DNA of 64,000 nucleotides from G963664835 sp963664835 (GTDB lineage Bacteria; Chloroflexota; UBA6077; FW602-bin22; JBCLEL01): assembly GCA_963664835.2 (NCBI GenBank), contig CAXXUG010000012.1, forward strand, positions 149,361 through 213,360. Reading direction: 5' to 3'. Positions 35,794 to 44,788 of the stretch are shown here, piece after piece. The notes below the pieces were generated by a model. That model was not told where the DNA came from, ran no database searches, and saw nothing but the letters and a program-made list of their open reading frames with translations. The translations under genes were made by a program, and so were the position numbers. Each line of letters starts with the position of its first letter. Positions within the stretch are counted from its first letter, which is position 1.

Positions 35794-36330
35794 TCAGGCC
35801 GTCGCGGCCGCCTCCGCCTCTGGCTCCGGATCCCGTTCAACCTTCCGCAACTCGTCGAGACTGTCGAGGCGATCGATGAATAGGACGCCATCGATGTGAT
35901 CGATCTCGTGCTGAAAGATTTGGGCCAACCGTCCGGAGGCCCTTAGTCTCTGATCTCGACCGCGGCGGTCTTTTCCAGTGACCACTACGTTAAACGCACG
36001 GCGCACATTTGCCACGTATCCAGGAATCGACAGGCATCCTTCTTCCGGAAAGTGCTCACCTGAGGACTTGACGATTTCCGGATTGTAGACGACGAACAGC
36101 TTGCCGGCGGCGGGTTCCTCTTCAACATCATCAGGAATCTGGGCCACGATGATACGCAGTGGGGCACCGACTTGCGGAGCCGCAAGGCCGATTCCATTGG
36201 CATCGTTCATGGTGTCCACCATATCGTCGACAAGTGTTCGCAGATCCTTTGTGAGCTTACCCACCTTCTTGCACTTTTGGCGCAAGATAGGGTCGCCCAT
36301 CATACGAATCTCTCGAATCGCCAAGGTCAA
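35794..36330 (-). CDS. def: Peptide deformylase
   Basis: 178 residues. It removes the formyl group from nascent proteins. All three motifs are present: GIGLAAPQVG (46-55), EEGCLSIPG with metal ligand Cys99, and QHEIDHIDG with His141, Glu142 and His145. The start at 36330 is TTG; a second TTG at 36324 stands seven bases after AGGGG and gives the more usual opening MAIREIRMMGDPILR, so translation may begin there. A C-terminal acidic/alanine tail (about residues 160-178) is extra. It lies alone behind the repeat-rich gap at 36331-37327. Confidence 0.96.
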   Translation of the reverse strand: MTLAIREIRMMGDPILRQKCKKVGKLTKDLRTLVDDMVDTMNDANGIGLAAPQVGAPLRIIVAQIPDDVEEEPAAGKLFVVYNPEIVKSSGEHFPEEGCLSIPGYVANVRRAFNVVVTGKDRRGRDQRLRASGRLAQIFQHEIDHIDGVLFIDRLDSLDELRKVERDPEPEAEAAATA

Positions 36331-36578
36331 TCCCCTATTCGATCAGTAACTGCGCGTCCAAATCCTGGTTGGACTGTGGGCCAAGCCTTGCAAGCCAATT
36401 GTACAACGAGCATGGAGAGTGGTAAATCGAAGGCTCGCGTTGAGCGACAATGTCTCCAAGAGGTTTGTTTTGCAATTTCGTGTTCTTGGAAGTGATCCTG
36501 AGTCGATAAACGAGTGCCGACCAATGCTCTCGCCTGCCTTGGGTTGGGCACCGGCATCATAGTTTACTCGATGCAGAT

Positions 36579-36730
36579 TTTCGTACGATCCCCCCACGCC
36601 GGCTGGTGCCGGCACACCAAGATATGAAAAACGAGGCGGCGAGTGGCGGGTCTTCTCAACGGTAGCTCGGTACTGGGGTTGGTTGCGGGACTGCCGGGAG
36701 CGGGGGACAAGCCCCCGCGCTACATTATTT
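36579..36730 (+). repeat. Mosaic intergenic repeat, copy 4
   Basis: TTTTCGTACGATC, a GCCGG-CTGGT-GCCGGC-type hairpin with ACACCAAGATATGAAAA, then a GGCGGGTCTTCTCAACGG segment and GCGGGGGACAAGCCCCCGC with GCTACATT. Confidence 0.82.
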
Positions 36731-36810
36731 CGTTCCGCCATCGACCGTAGGTTTGCAATCCGGCGCGAATCGCTGGTGGAAATCCCGCATCGGAGTTTAT
36801 TGGATGCTCA

Positions 36811-36956
36811 TTTTCGTACCAGTCGCTGATGCCGGCGGGGCAGGTACACTGAGGTATCAAAACCCGGAGTCGCGGTTTCGTGCGGCGAATTCGCGCAGGG
36901 GATTCTGCCATGCCCAGGCCCCACCCGAGCGGGGGACAAGCCCCCGCGCTACATTT
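36811..36956 (+). repeat. Mosaic intergenic repeat, copy 5
   Basis: TTTTCGTACCAGTCGC, a degraded hairpin, TGAGGTATCAAAACCCGGAGTCGCGG, GGGATTCTGCCATG and GCGGGGGACAAGCCCCCGC with GCTACATT. Confidence 0.82.
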
Positions 36957-37327
36957 ACCCCTCCCCGCCCCTCCTGGATTCCGGCCTGCGCCGGACTGAC
37001 CATTCTGAAGTGCAGGAACGGTCATTTTCGGACCAACTGCCGGGTATTTGGTGCACTTGCTGGGCTATTGCTAGACAACTGCGCAGCGCATTCTCTGCAC
37101 CTGAGGCTGGGATGTGAATTGGGATCCCCTTCATTCGCATCGGCCCTGTAATTGTGGAGCGCCGCTTGGGGTATGGGATTCTTGACCTGATAATGCCCGG
37201 CTCCTAGACTGTTCGGTGCCCGAAGACGAGTGTCCGCCGGCGACGTGCGGCGGAGAGGTTTCGGTTTACTTCGACAGATAAGTTCGGACGGATCAGGTCG
37301 GAGATTGAGGTATTCGCCGAAGATGGA

Positions 37328-38209
37328 ATGGGGTTCTTGCGTTTAGCCAAGCTTTCCCCCGGGATCGTACGCGAAGCGGTGACTCGCGCGCTGGAGGAGG
37401 ACATGCCGTGGGGAGACGTGACGACGGATACGTTGATTCCGGCCCGCCTAGCGTGTACAGCGCGTTATATAGCGAAAGACTCCGGCGTGCTGGCGGGTCT
37501 CGATCTGGCCGAGGCGGCGATGGCAGCGTTAGATGGGGAGGTGATGTTCAGGATACATGTCGCTGACGGCGAGGAGTTTGACCGCGGCACTGTACTAGCT
37601 TCGGTAGAGGGCAGGGCGGCCAGTGTGTTGCGGGCGGAACGAGTCTCGCTGAACTTTCTCCAAAGGCTGTCCGGGACAGCTACGTTGACGCGTAGGTTTG
37701 TGGACGCGGTAGCTGGCACGGAAGCAAATATCACCGACACCCGGAAGACGACCCCTGGTTTGAGGGCGCTGGAGAAGTATGCGGTCCGAGCCGGCGGGGG
37801 CCAGAATCATCGTTTTGGCCTGTCCGATGGCGTACTCATTAAGGACAATCATCTTGCGGCGATGCGCGGCTTGGGAGCCGGCTTTCGCGAGGCAGTAGCG
37901 GTGGCACGGGGCGGCGCTCCGCACACGATGGGGATCGAAGTAGAGGTGGAGTCCGTCGCCGAGGCGGTCGAGGCCGCGGAAGCCGGCGCCGACATCGTGC
38001 TGCTAGATAATATGTCAACTGAGGACATGCGACGTGCAGTGGAACAGGTTGCCGGACGGGCCGTGTTGGAGGCTTCGGGCGACGTGAGTTTGGAGACCGT
38101 CGGAGCGGTTGCCAGAACAGGTGTGGATCTGATCTCGATAGGGAGACTGACGCACTCGGCGCCGGCGGTTGATATTTCTCTCGACATTGAAATCAGGGCC
38201 GGAGCGTGA
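37328..38209 (+). CDS. nadC: Nicotinate-nucleotide pyrophosphorylase (quinolinate phosphoribosyltransferase)
   Basis: 293 residues. It converts quinolinate and PRPP into nicotinate mononucleotide, the step after NadA and NadB (both encoded at 44.8-47.6 kb). Family blocks in order: EDMPWGDVTTDTLIP, RVSLNFLQRLSGTATLTR, ITDTRKTTPGLRALEKYAVRAGGG, HRFGLSDGVLIKDNHL, GIEVEVES, DIVLLDNMS, EASGDVSLETV and GVDLISIGRLTHSAPAVDISLDI. The catalytic and PRPP-binding Arg, Lys and His residues lie in these blocks. It is followed by uvrB, whose start lies 46 bases after the nadC stop, so the two may share a transcript. Confidence 0.97.
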   Translation: MGFLRLAKLSPGIVREAVTRALEEDMPWGDVTTDTLIPARLACTARYIAKDSGVLAGLDLAEAAMAALDGEVMFRIHVADGEEFDRGTVLASVEGRAASVLRAERVSLNFLQRLSGTATLTRRFVDAVAGTEANITDTRKTTPGLRALEKYAVRAGGGQNHRFGLSDGVLIKDNHLAAMRGLGAGFREAVAVARGGAPHTMGIEVEVESVAEAVEAAEAGADIVLLDNMSTEDMRRAVEQVAGRAVLEASGDVSLETVGAVARTGVDLISIGRLTHSAPAVDISLDIEIRAGA

Positions 38210-38255
38210 CAGGCGCTCCTATGTTCGACCCCGTGAATGGATAGCGATTGGGCAG

Positions 38256-40247
38256 ATGGCTGAGTTCAGAGTAGTATCCGAGTTCCAACCGACCGGCGAT
38301 CAACCTCAGGCGATAGAGGAGTTGGTCGCCGGACTGGAAAAAGGCGCGAAACACCAGACGCTGATGGGCGTGACCGGCAGCGGCAAGACATTCACGATGG
38401 CGAAGGTCGTGGAGGCGATGCAGCGGCCGGCGCTGGTGATCGCTCACAACAAGACGCTAGCGGCGCAGCTGGCAACCGAGTTCAAAGATTTCTTCCCGAA
38501 CAATGCAGTCGAGTACTTTGTCAGCTATTACGACTACTATCAGCCGGAGGCCTATGTCCCGCGAACCGATACGTACGTCGAAAAGGACGCGACGATCAAT
38601 GACGAGATCGAGCGTCTTCGGCTCTCGGCGACCCAGTCTCTGTTTACTCGCCGCGACGTAATAATCGTCGCGTCGGTTTCTTGCATCTACAGCCTTGGAT
38701 CGCCGTCTGACTACGAACAGACGACGGTCAGACTACGCAAGGGCGAGATACGCAAGCGAGACAAGGTCCTCCGTTTCCTGACCGACATACACTACAGCCG
38801 GAATGACTACGAGTTCGATCGGGGCAAATTCCGGGTCAGGGGCGATACGCTAGACGTTTTCCCGGCCTACACGAACACGGCTTTTCGCGTCGACTTCTGG
38901 GGCGACGAGATCGATCGAATACTGGAGATCGATCCGCTCTCCGGTGAGATATTGGCAGACCAGGAATCGGTCGAGATTTTTCCCGCGCGCCACTTCATCA
39001 CTCCCCGGGAGAAGCTGAGCGAAGCGATAGAAGACATAGTGAGTGAGTTGGAAGAGCGCTCGGCGGCGCTGGAGTCTAACGGATCGCTACTCGAGGCGCA
39101 GCGATTGCGTCAACGGACAATGTATGACGTCGAGATGCTTACCGAGAGCGGGTTCTGTGCCGGGGTGGAGAACTACTCCCGCGTGCTATCGCGGAGAGAG
39201 CCGGGGAGCCAGCCTTGGACGCTTCTCGATTACTTTCCGGACGACTTTGTGATGTTCATCGATGAGTCGCACATGACGCTACCACAGGTTCGGGGCATGT
39301 ATCACGGCGATATGTCGCGCAAGCAGACACTGGTCGATTTTGGCTTTCGGCTGCCGTCGGCGCTGGATAACCGGCCGCTGAAATTCCCGGAGTTCGAGCG
39401 GCACATTGGGCAGGCGGTATATGTATCGGCGACGCCCGGCCCCTATGAGTTGGAGCATAGCGAACAGGTGGTGGAGCAAGTCATCCGGCCAACAGGACTT
39501 GTAGATCCGCGGATCGAGGTAAGACCGACGAGGGGACAGATTGACAACCTGATCGAGGAGATTGGCAAGAGAGTAGAGAGGGGCGAGCGAGCGCTTGTCA
39601 CGACTCTGACGAAGAGAATGGCGGAGTCTTTGGCCGACTACCTGAAGGAGGTGGGCGTGCGAGTGCATCACCTCCATTCCGAGATCGATACGTTGGAGCG
39701 GGTAGACATCTTGCGAGACCTGAGGCTTGGAGTGTTCGACGTAGTAGTGGGGATCAACTTGCTGCGGGAAGGATTGGACCTCCCTGAAGTTTCATTGGTC
39801 GCGATCCTCGACGCCGACAAAGAGGGATTCTTGCGCTCGGACAGCTCTCTAATCCAGACGATTGGAAGGGCGGCCCGGCACATCGACGGCTCGGTAGTAA
39901 TGTATGCTGACCAACTGACCGACTCGATGAAGCGTGCGATCGACGAGACCTACCGCCGGCGGCAAATACAGTTGAAGTACAACGAAGAGCACGAGATAGA
40001 GCCGGTCGGGATTCGCAAGGCTATACGCGACATTAACGAGCGGGTCAGGGTCGTGGCCGAGCGACGGACCGCCTACTCGGCAAACAGCGAGACGGCGGAC
40101 TCCGAGATGCTGGAGTTGATAGAAGAGCTCGAGGCCCAAATGAAGCACGCAGCCAGGGAGCTGGAGTATGAGAAGGCCGCCTTGCTGAGAGATGAGATTA
40201 TGGACCTGCGGCGCATAGTAAATACCGGGGTTCGGCCCGGCGAATAG
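38256..40247 (+). CDS. uvrB: Excinuclease ABC subunit B
   Basis: 663 residues if it starts at ATG 38256 (MAEFRVVSEFQPTGDQP), the usual UvrB N-terminus. The open frame reaches 38169, but that extension overlaps nadC and is not conserved-looking. The helicase-like Walker A is GVTGSGKT (38-45) and the damage-binding beta-hairpin block is YYDYYQPEAYVP. Helicase motifs DESHMTLPQ, YVSATPGPYE and QTIGRAARH follow. The C-terminal UVR domain (LEAQMKHAARELEYEKAALLRDEI) contacts UvrC. It acts in nucleotide-excision repair with UvrA, encoded next. Confidence 0.97.
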   Translation: MAEFRVVSEFQPTGDQPQAIEELVAGLEKGAKHQTLMGVTGSGKTFTMAKVVEAMQRPALVIAHNKTLAAQLATEFKDFFPNNAVEYFVSYYDYYQPEAYVPRTDTYVEKDATINDEIERLRLSATQSLFTRRDVIIVASVSCIYSLGSPSDYEQTTVRLRKGEIRKRDKVLRFLTDIHYSRNDYEFDRGKFRVRGDTLDVFPAYTNTAFRVDFWGDEIDRILEIDPLSGEILADQESVEIFPARHFITPREKLSEAIEDIVSELEERSAALESNGSLLEAQRLRQRTMYDVEMLTESGFCAGVENYSRVLSRREPGSQPWTLLDYFPDDFVMFIDESHMTLPQVRGMYHGDMSRKQTLVDFGFRLPSALDNRPLKFPEFERHIGQAVYVSATPGPYELEHSEQVVEQVIRPTGLVDPRIEVRPTRGQIDNLIEEIGKRVERGERALVTTLTKRMAESLADYLKEVGVRVHHLHSEIDTLERVDILRDLRLGVFDVVVGINLLREGLDLPEVSLVAILDADKEGFLRSDSSLIQTIGRAARHIDGSVVMYADQLTDSMKRAIDETYRRRQIQLKYNEEHEIEPVGIRKAIRDINERVRVVAERRTAYSANSETADSEMLELIEELEAQMKHAARELEYEKAALLRDEIMDLRRIVNTGVRPGE

Positions 40248-40261
40248 TCACCGCCCTGTTT

Positions 40262-40279
40262 AGGCTATGATCATAGCCT
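40262..40279. promoter_or_regulatory. Perfect 18-bp palindrome between uvrB and uvrA
   Basis: AGGCTATGATCATAGCCT, 15 bases after the uvrB stop and about 145 bases before uvrA. There is no T-run after it, so an operator is as likely as a terminator. Its regulator is unknown. Confidence 0.55.
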
Positions 40280-40331
40280 GAGGGCTCCCGCAAATCCTCC
40301 GGCCGGCCGGCGGCGTGACTTGGAGATTCAA

Positions 40332-40362
40332 TTGACTCTAGTCTCAAATTCAGGCGTAAGAT
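40332..40362 (+). promoter_or_regulatory. Possible promoter of uvrA
   Basis: TTGACT (40332-40337) and TAAGAT (40357-40362) with a 19-base spacer, 63 bases before the uvrA start. The spacing is longer than ideal. Confidence 0.4.
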
Positions 40363-40424
40363 ACGTGGACATGCTTTCGAGCCGAGAGCACCATCCTCCG
40401 ATTGTGCAACTCGCGATATTTTAG

Positions 40425-43308
40425 ATGGCGCACGATCACATCATCATTCGGGGGGCCCGCGAGCATAACCTCAAGCACTTAGACCTCGACATTCCTCGCG
40501 ACCGGCTGGTAGTGGTAACCGGCCTTTCCGGCTCCGGCAAGTCGAGCCTCGCGTTCGACACGATATATGCCGAGGGCCAGCGCCGTTATGTCGAGTCGCT
40601 ATCGGCCTATGCGCGCCAGTTCCTCGGCCAGATGAACAAGCCGGACGTGGACCTGATCGAGGGGTTGTCTCCGGCGATATCGATCGACCAGAAGGGAGTC
40701 AGCAGCAACCCCCGCTCGACGGTCGGAACTGTCACGGAGATATATGACTACTTGCGGCTGCTGTTCGCCCGGGTGGGTCAGCCGCACTGTCCGAAGTGCG
40801 GCAAGCCCATCGAACAACAAACGACCCAGCAGATCGTCGATCAGATCGCGGCCCTGGAGGATGGAACGCGGTTGATGCTATTGGCGCCATTGGTCAAGGA
40901 CCGCAAGGGGGAGCATGAGTCCGTTTTCGAGGATGCCCGCCGGATGGGATTCTCGCGGGCACGGGTGGATGGTAAACCCATGGAACTATCGGAGGAGATA
41001 AAGCTCAGGCGCAACTACCGGCACACGATCGAGGTGGTTGTGGACCGACTGGTAACCGGGCCGGGGTTCGCGTCGGAGGACAGGAGCAGATTGGCGGATT
41101 CGGTAGAAACGGCGCTGCGAATCGGTTCGGGAAATGCGATCGCGTCCGTGGTGGGAGGCGAGGACCTGCTGTTTTCAGAGAACTTCGCCTGCGCGAATTG
41201 TGGGATCAGCATTCCGGAGTTGGAGCCGCGCAGTTTCTCTTTCAACAGTCCTCATGGAGCATGCGCGGTATGCTCCGGCCTGGGCGTGATGCTGGAGGTA
41301 GACCGCGATTTGGTCGTACCGAATGGCGATCTGTCGATCAACCAAGGCGCACTGCATCCCTGGCGCTCGCGCTCGGCCGGCAGGAGCAACGGCTGGATGC
41401 GCGACCTGATAAAGAGCGTGGCCGATCAGGTAGGTTTCTCGCTCGACACGCCATTCGATCACCTGTTGGATTCCGAACAGAGTCTGATTCTTTACGGCTC
41501 TGGCGGTAAGCGGTATTCGGTATCGCACGTCGACTCGCGGGGACGGACTCACACGTTTCAATGCGTCGTACGAAGGTGTGGTCACAAACCTGGCGAGGCT
41601 TTATCGACAGACGGAGTCCGAATGGCGGCGCCACGAGATCGGACGATATATGTCCTACCGCAACTGTCCCGCCTGTCAGGGGCAGCGGCTAAAGCCGGAA
41701 AGTTTGGCGGTAACGATCAACGGCAAATCAATAATCGAGGTGACTGCTCATTCGATTCAGGAGGCTATGGACTGGTTCGCTAAGGTCGAGGGGTCGTTCA
41801 GCGAGAACCAGAGGACTATCGCCCGGCAAGTGTTGAAGGAGATCCGTTCAAGGCTGGGCTTCCTGTATGACGTCGGGCTCAACTACCTGAGCCTGGACCG
41901 GCGAGCTGCAACGCTCTCTGGAGGCGAGGCGCAACGCATTAGGCTGGCGACCCAGATTGGAAGCAGCCTTATGGGGGTGCTCTACATACTCGACGAGCCG
42001 AGCATCGGGCTTCACCAGAGAGACAACCGGCGGCTCATCGAGACTCTGGTACGACTGAGAGACGTGGGAAACACCGTCCTGGTAGTGGAGCACGATGAAG
42101 AGACGATTCGAGCGGCGGACTTCGTGATCGACATAGGGCCGGGCGCCGGCAAACACGGAGGAGAGATCGTTGTCGCCGGCCCAGTCGAGGACGTGGAGAG
42201 GAATCCTGAGTCGATTACCGGGCATTACCTTTCAGGCCAAGCCGAAATCCCGGTGCCGACGGTCCGTAGAGCCGGCAGCGGAAAGCACCTGGTGGTCCGG
42301 GGAGCGCGTGAGAATAACCTGAAGAGCATCGACGTGGACATTCCACTAGGCAAGTTTGTATGCGTTACCGGTGTGTCGGGCTCGGGCAAGAGCACGCTGA
42401 TTTCGGACATTCTGTACCGGAAACTGGCGCAGGGCATCTATCAATCGAGAGAGCGGCCAGGGTCCCACGACGAGATATCTGGACTGGAAGAGTTGGACAA
42501 GGCGATCAACGTGGACCAGTCGCCGATTGGGCGCACTCCACGCTCTAACCCGGCGACCTACACGGGCCTGTTCACGCCGGTGAGGGAACTGTTTGCCAGC
42601 GTTCCAGAATCGAAGATTCGCGGCTACAAGCCAGGACGCTTCTCGTTTAACGTGAAAGGCGGGCGTTGCGAAGCATGCGACGGCGACGGGATCATCAAGA
42701 TCGAAATGCAGTTCCTGCCGGACGTTTACGTGCCATGCGAGGTTTGCGAGGGCAAACGCTACAACCGGGAAGCGCTCGAGATTCTCTACCACGGTAAGAC
42801 GATTGCCGAAGTGCTGGAAATGACAGTTTCCGAGGCGCTCGAGTTCTATCAGAATATTCCGAAGGTGCGGAACAAGCTGACGGTGTTGGAAGACGTGGGG
42901 CTGGGCTACATACACCTGGGCCAGCCGGCGACTACGCTGTCCGGTGGCGAGGCCCAGAGGATCAAGCTGGCGACTGAGCTTTCGAAGAGGGCGACGGGCC
43001 GGACGCTCTATATCCTCGATGAGCCGACGACAGGGCTGCATTTTGCGGACGTGGGAAAGTTGCTGGACGTTCTGCAGCGGCTGGTAGACGCCGGCAACAC
43101 GGTGGTGGTGATCGAGCACAACCTGGACGTGATCAAGTGCGCGGACTGGATCATAGATCTTGGGCCAGAGGGCGGAGACGCCGGCGGTGAGGTCGTTGCG
43201 GTCGGGACGCCGGAGGACGTGGCTGCGACGCCTTCGTCGTACACGGGGCAGTGGCTGAGCCGGCACATGGGCGTCAATCGACGGGTGCCGGCGGGAGTGG
43301 CCGGATAG
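40425..43308 (+). pseudogene. uvrA: Excinuclease ABC subunit A, interrupted by an apparent +1 frameshift
   Basis: Two overlapping frames together make one UvrA of about 960 residues. The first (from 40425) has the Walker A GLSGSGKS, zinc-finger CPKCGKP and CANCGIS...CAVCSGLG. It runs correctly to SRGRTHTF, then becomes nonsense until a stop at 41783. The second frame resumes exactly there as NASYEGVVTNLARLYRQTESEW and continues through both ABC signatures (LSGGEAQRI), Walker A GVSGSGKST, zinc finger CEACDG...CEVCEG and the normal end at 43308. Dropping one T of the TTT at 41556-41558 restores a perfect match to the family. It is either a sequencing or assembly error or a genuine recent loss; all else is intact. 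Confidence 0.9.
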
Positions 43309-43353
43309 GCCGGCGGGTTTGCCATAGGGAGTGGGAGTGCGCGCCCCCCACGC

Positions 43354-43375
43354 GGGGCGATTCGCGAATCGCCCC
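43354..43375. repeat. REP-like palindrome (GGGGCGATTCG arms)
   Basis: A perfect 22-bp palindrome followed by CTACAAATACGTTTGTATC. It resembles the second hairpin at 43584-43605 and the one at 63824-63852 in ending with (C)TACAAA- or similar tails. Confidence 0.85.
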
Positions 43376-43740
43376 TACAAATACGTTTGTATCTTTGCGC
43401 GGGGCCGGATGAGGCGGTTGGGGCCGGCGGCGTGGTTAGCCGGGGAAGAGCGTCAGCACTACATTCTTTGGCCCTCACAGGACAGAACGCGGTAATCGAT
43501 CACACCACGACTTCAGACGTAGGTCAGGATTTTGCGGGATCTAATCTCGCCAAAGAGGTCGGTCTTGTTGAAGATCCGCCGATTCCCCGCCCAGGGCACC
43601 CACAAGGGGTGCCCCCACGTATACGTTTGTGGATAGGGAAGAGGCCGGATGTTGCGCTTGGGGCCGGCGGTGTAGTTGGCAGGGGACAAGCAACACGCCT
43701 CGCGCAGTCTTCAAGCGCGCTACATTTCCCATCCCCGCCC

Positions 43741-43806
43741 TTCTGGATTCCGGCTCTCGCCGGAATCACTATGGCCTTGCGAGGACCGCATAAAGGAATG
43801 AAAATC
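43741..43806 (+). repeat. dRS3-like module with GAATGAAAAT tail
   Basis: GGATTCCGGC-TCTC-GCCGGAATC, then ATGGCCTTGCGAGGACCGCA and AGGAATGAAAAT. Same module order as the copies at 10698, 11010 and 18960. Confidence 0.82.
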
Positions 43807-43908
43807 GCGCCGTGAGTTAGCACAAGTTAGCGGATTCATCTATTGTCAATAGCAATGACGATCCGGGAGATTCGTGAAAATCAGAGGCACAACCGAAGCC
43901 GCGTAACG

Positions 43909-44062
43909 ATATTCTCATACCTAGCGCTCATGCCGGCTACGGCCGGCACGCCAAGATCTGAATATGGGTCCGCTGGTTTCCGGGTCTCATATGCAGTGGC
44001 TCGGGACCCGGGTTAGTTGCCGGGCTGCCGGGAGCGGGGGACAAGCCCCCGCGCTACATTTT
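43909..44062 (+). repeat. Mosaic intergenic repeat, copy 6
   Basis: ATTCTCATACCTAGCGCTC, a GCCGG-CTAC-GGCCGGC hairpin with ACGCCAAGATCTGAATATG, then GCGGGGGACAAGCCCCCGC with GCTACATT. Confidence 0.8.
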
Positions 44063-44106
44063 TCTCTTCCGCGAACGACCATCGGCCTGGAATACGGCCG
44101 ATTTCG

Positions 44107-44448
44107 CTAGCCCGAGCCGTTCAAGAGTTGGTCTACGAGGTCGTGTACCAGGGGACGCTGCAGTCGAATATCCGCATCTTCCATGAAGTCGTGGTAGAAG
44201 TTGCTATGGAATGCTCGAGCTACCGCAAAGTTGGCTCTTAGTCTGGGATAATGCTGATCGACTGCGGCAATCATCCTCACGTGTTTACCCGGTATGGGCC
44301 GACCCTCTTGCCCTTCCGCAGCCATTAGAGCCTGTGCGGCGGCGCCCCACAGCTTTTCGCAGCCCTGAAGAACATCGCCGCTGGCAAATTCCCTGTCCGA
44401 CTGCTCCAAGAATATCCTGGCTTGTCTCTCGTGTTCCTTAGGTGTCAT
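44107..44448 (-). CDS. HEPN/PaREP1-like small helical protein
   Basis: 113 residues, all-helical, resembling PaREP1/HEPN-domain proteins (KEHERQARIFLEQSDREF, GCEKLWGAAAQALMAAEGQEG and later ARAFHSNFYHDFM). HEPN proteins are often toxin ribonucleases or partners of minimal nucleotidyltransferases, with an RxxxxH motif. Here no clear RxxxxH is seen, apart from RAFHSN-like stretches, so catalytic function is doubtful. No MNT nucleotidyltransferase gene is adjacent. Its ATG overlaps a 23-codon upstream frame by four bases. Repeats lie on the downstream side. Confidence 0.6.
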   Translation of the reverse strand: MTPKEHERQARIFLEQSDREFASGDVLQGCEKLWGAAAQALMAAEGQEGRPIPGKHVRMIAAVDQHYPRLRANFAVARAFHSNFYHDFMEDADIRLQRPLVHDLVDQLLNGSG

Positions 44449-44516
44449 CGGCCCTTTCTTACTTCGGGTTCACATCGGATACGGAAATAGGCTTCGATTC
44501 GTTGGTTGTCTATCAT
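44445..44516 (-). CDS. Possible 23-residue leader peptide or gene remnant upstream of the HEPN-like gene
   Basis: ATG at 44516 opens MIDNQRIEAYFRIRCEPEVRK and stops at a TGA that overlaps the HEPN-like ATG (ATGA). A clear AGGAG lies eight bases before the start. It may be a coupling leader or the stub of a lost partner gene. There is no independent support. Confidence 0.35.
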   Translation of the reverse strand: MIDNQRIEAYFRIRCEPEVRKGR

Positions 44517-44788
44517 CCCCTACTCCTCTTGCCACAATTCATCCTATCAGATACCCACCAAAACATTATTGAATCGGGGTTTACGAGAACTCGCCTGGCA
44601 GATCGAACGCTGGGTCCGTGAGAGTGCGGTACGTCAAGGCGTTGCGGATCGCTCGTCGCGTCCGGGAAAACGAAGCGGGATGCGAATGGGTGCTCAGGAG
44701 ACGGGTCCTCTCGGTCGTCGGAGCTTCGCGTCGGAAGAGTGGGACGGCCTTGTCGCCCGGCTCGGCGCACAGTCCAAGTGGCCGGCTG

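Larger units (their letters stand above)
36331..37327. other. 1-kb gene-free stretch with two mosaic repeats
   Basis: Holds a single TTTGTTTTGCAATTTCG motif (36463-36479), mosaic repeats at 36579-36730 and 36811-36956, and a dRS3-like palindrome at 36977-37001. From 37005 to 37327 I see no gene and no clear repeat. Confidence 0.75.
43309..44106. other. Gene-free stretch with REP-type palindromes and mosaic repeats
   Basis: Contains a palindrome with arms GGGGCGATTCG (43354-43375) followed by CTACAAATACGTTTGTATC. A related hairpin GGGCACCC-ACAA-GGGGTGCCC (43584-43605) is followed by CACGTATACGTTTGTGG. Both lead into similar GGCCGG...GGGGCCGGCGG lines. A dRS3-like module (43741-43806) and mosaic repeat 6 complete the stretch. 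Confidence 0.78.

Noticed and set aside
38169..38255. N-terminal extension of UvrB
   Set aside because: It overlaps nadC, is not UvrB-like, and ATG 38256 gives the standard N-terminus.
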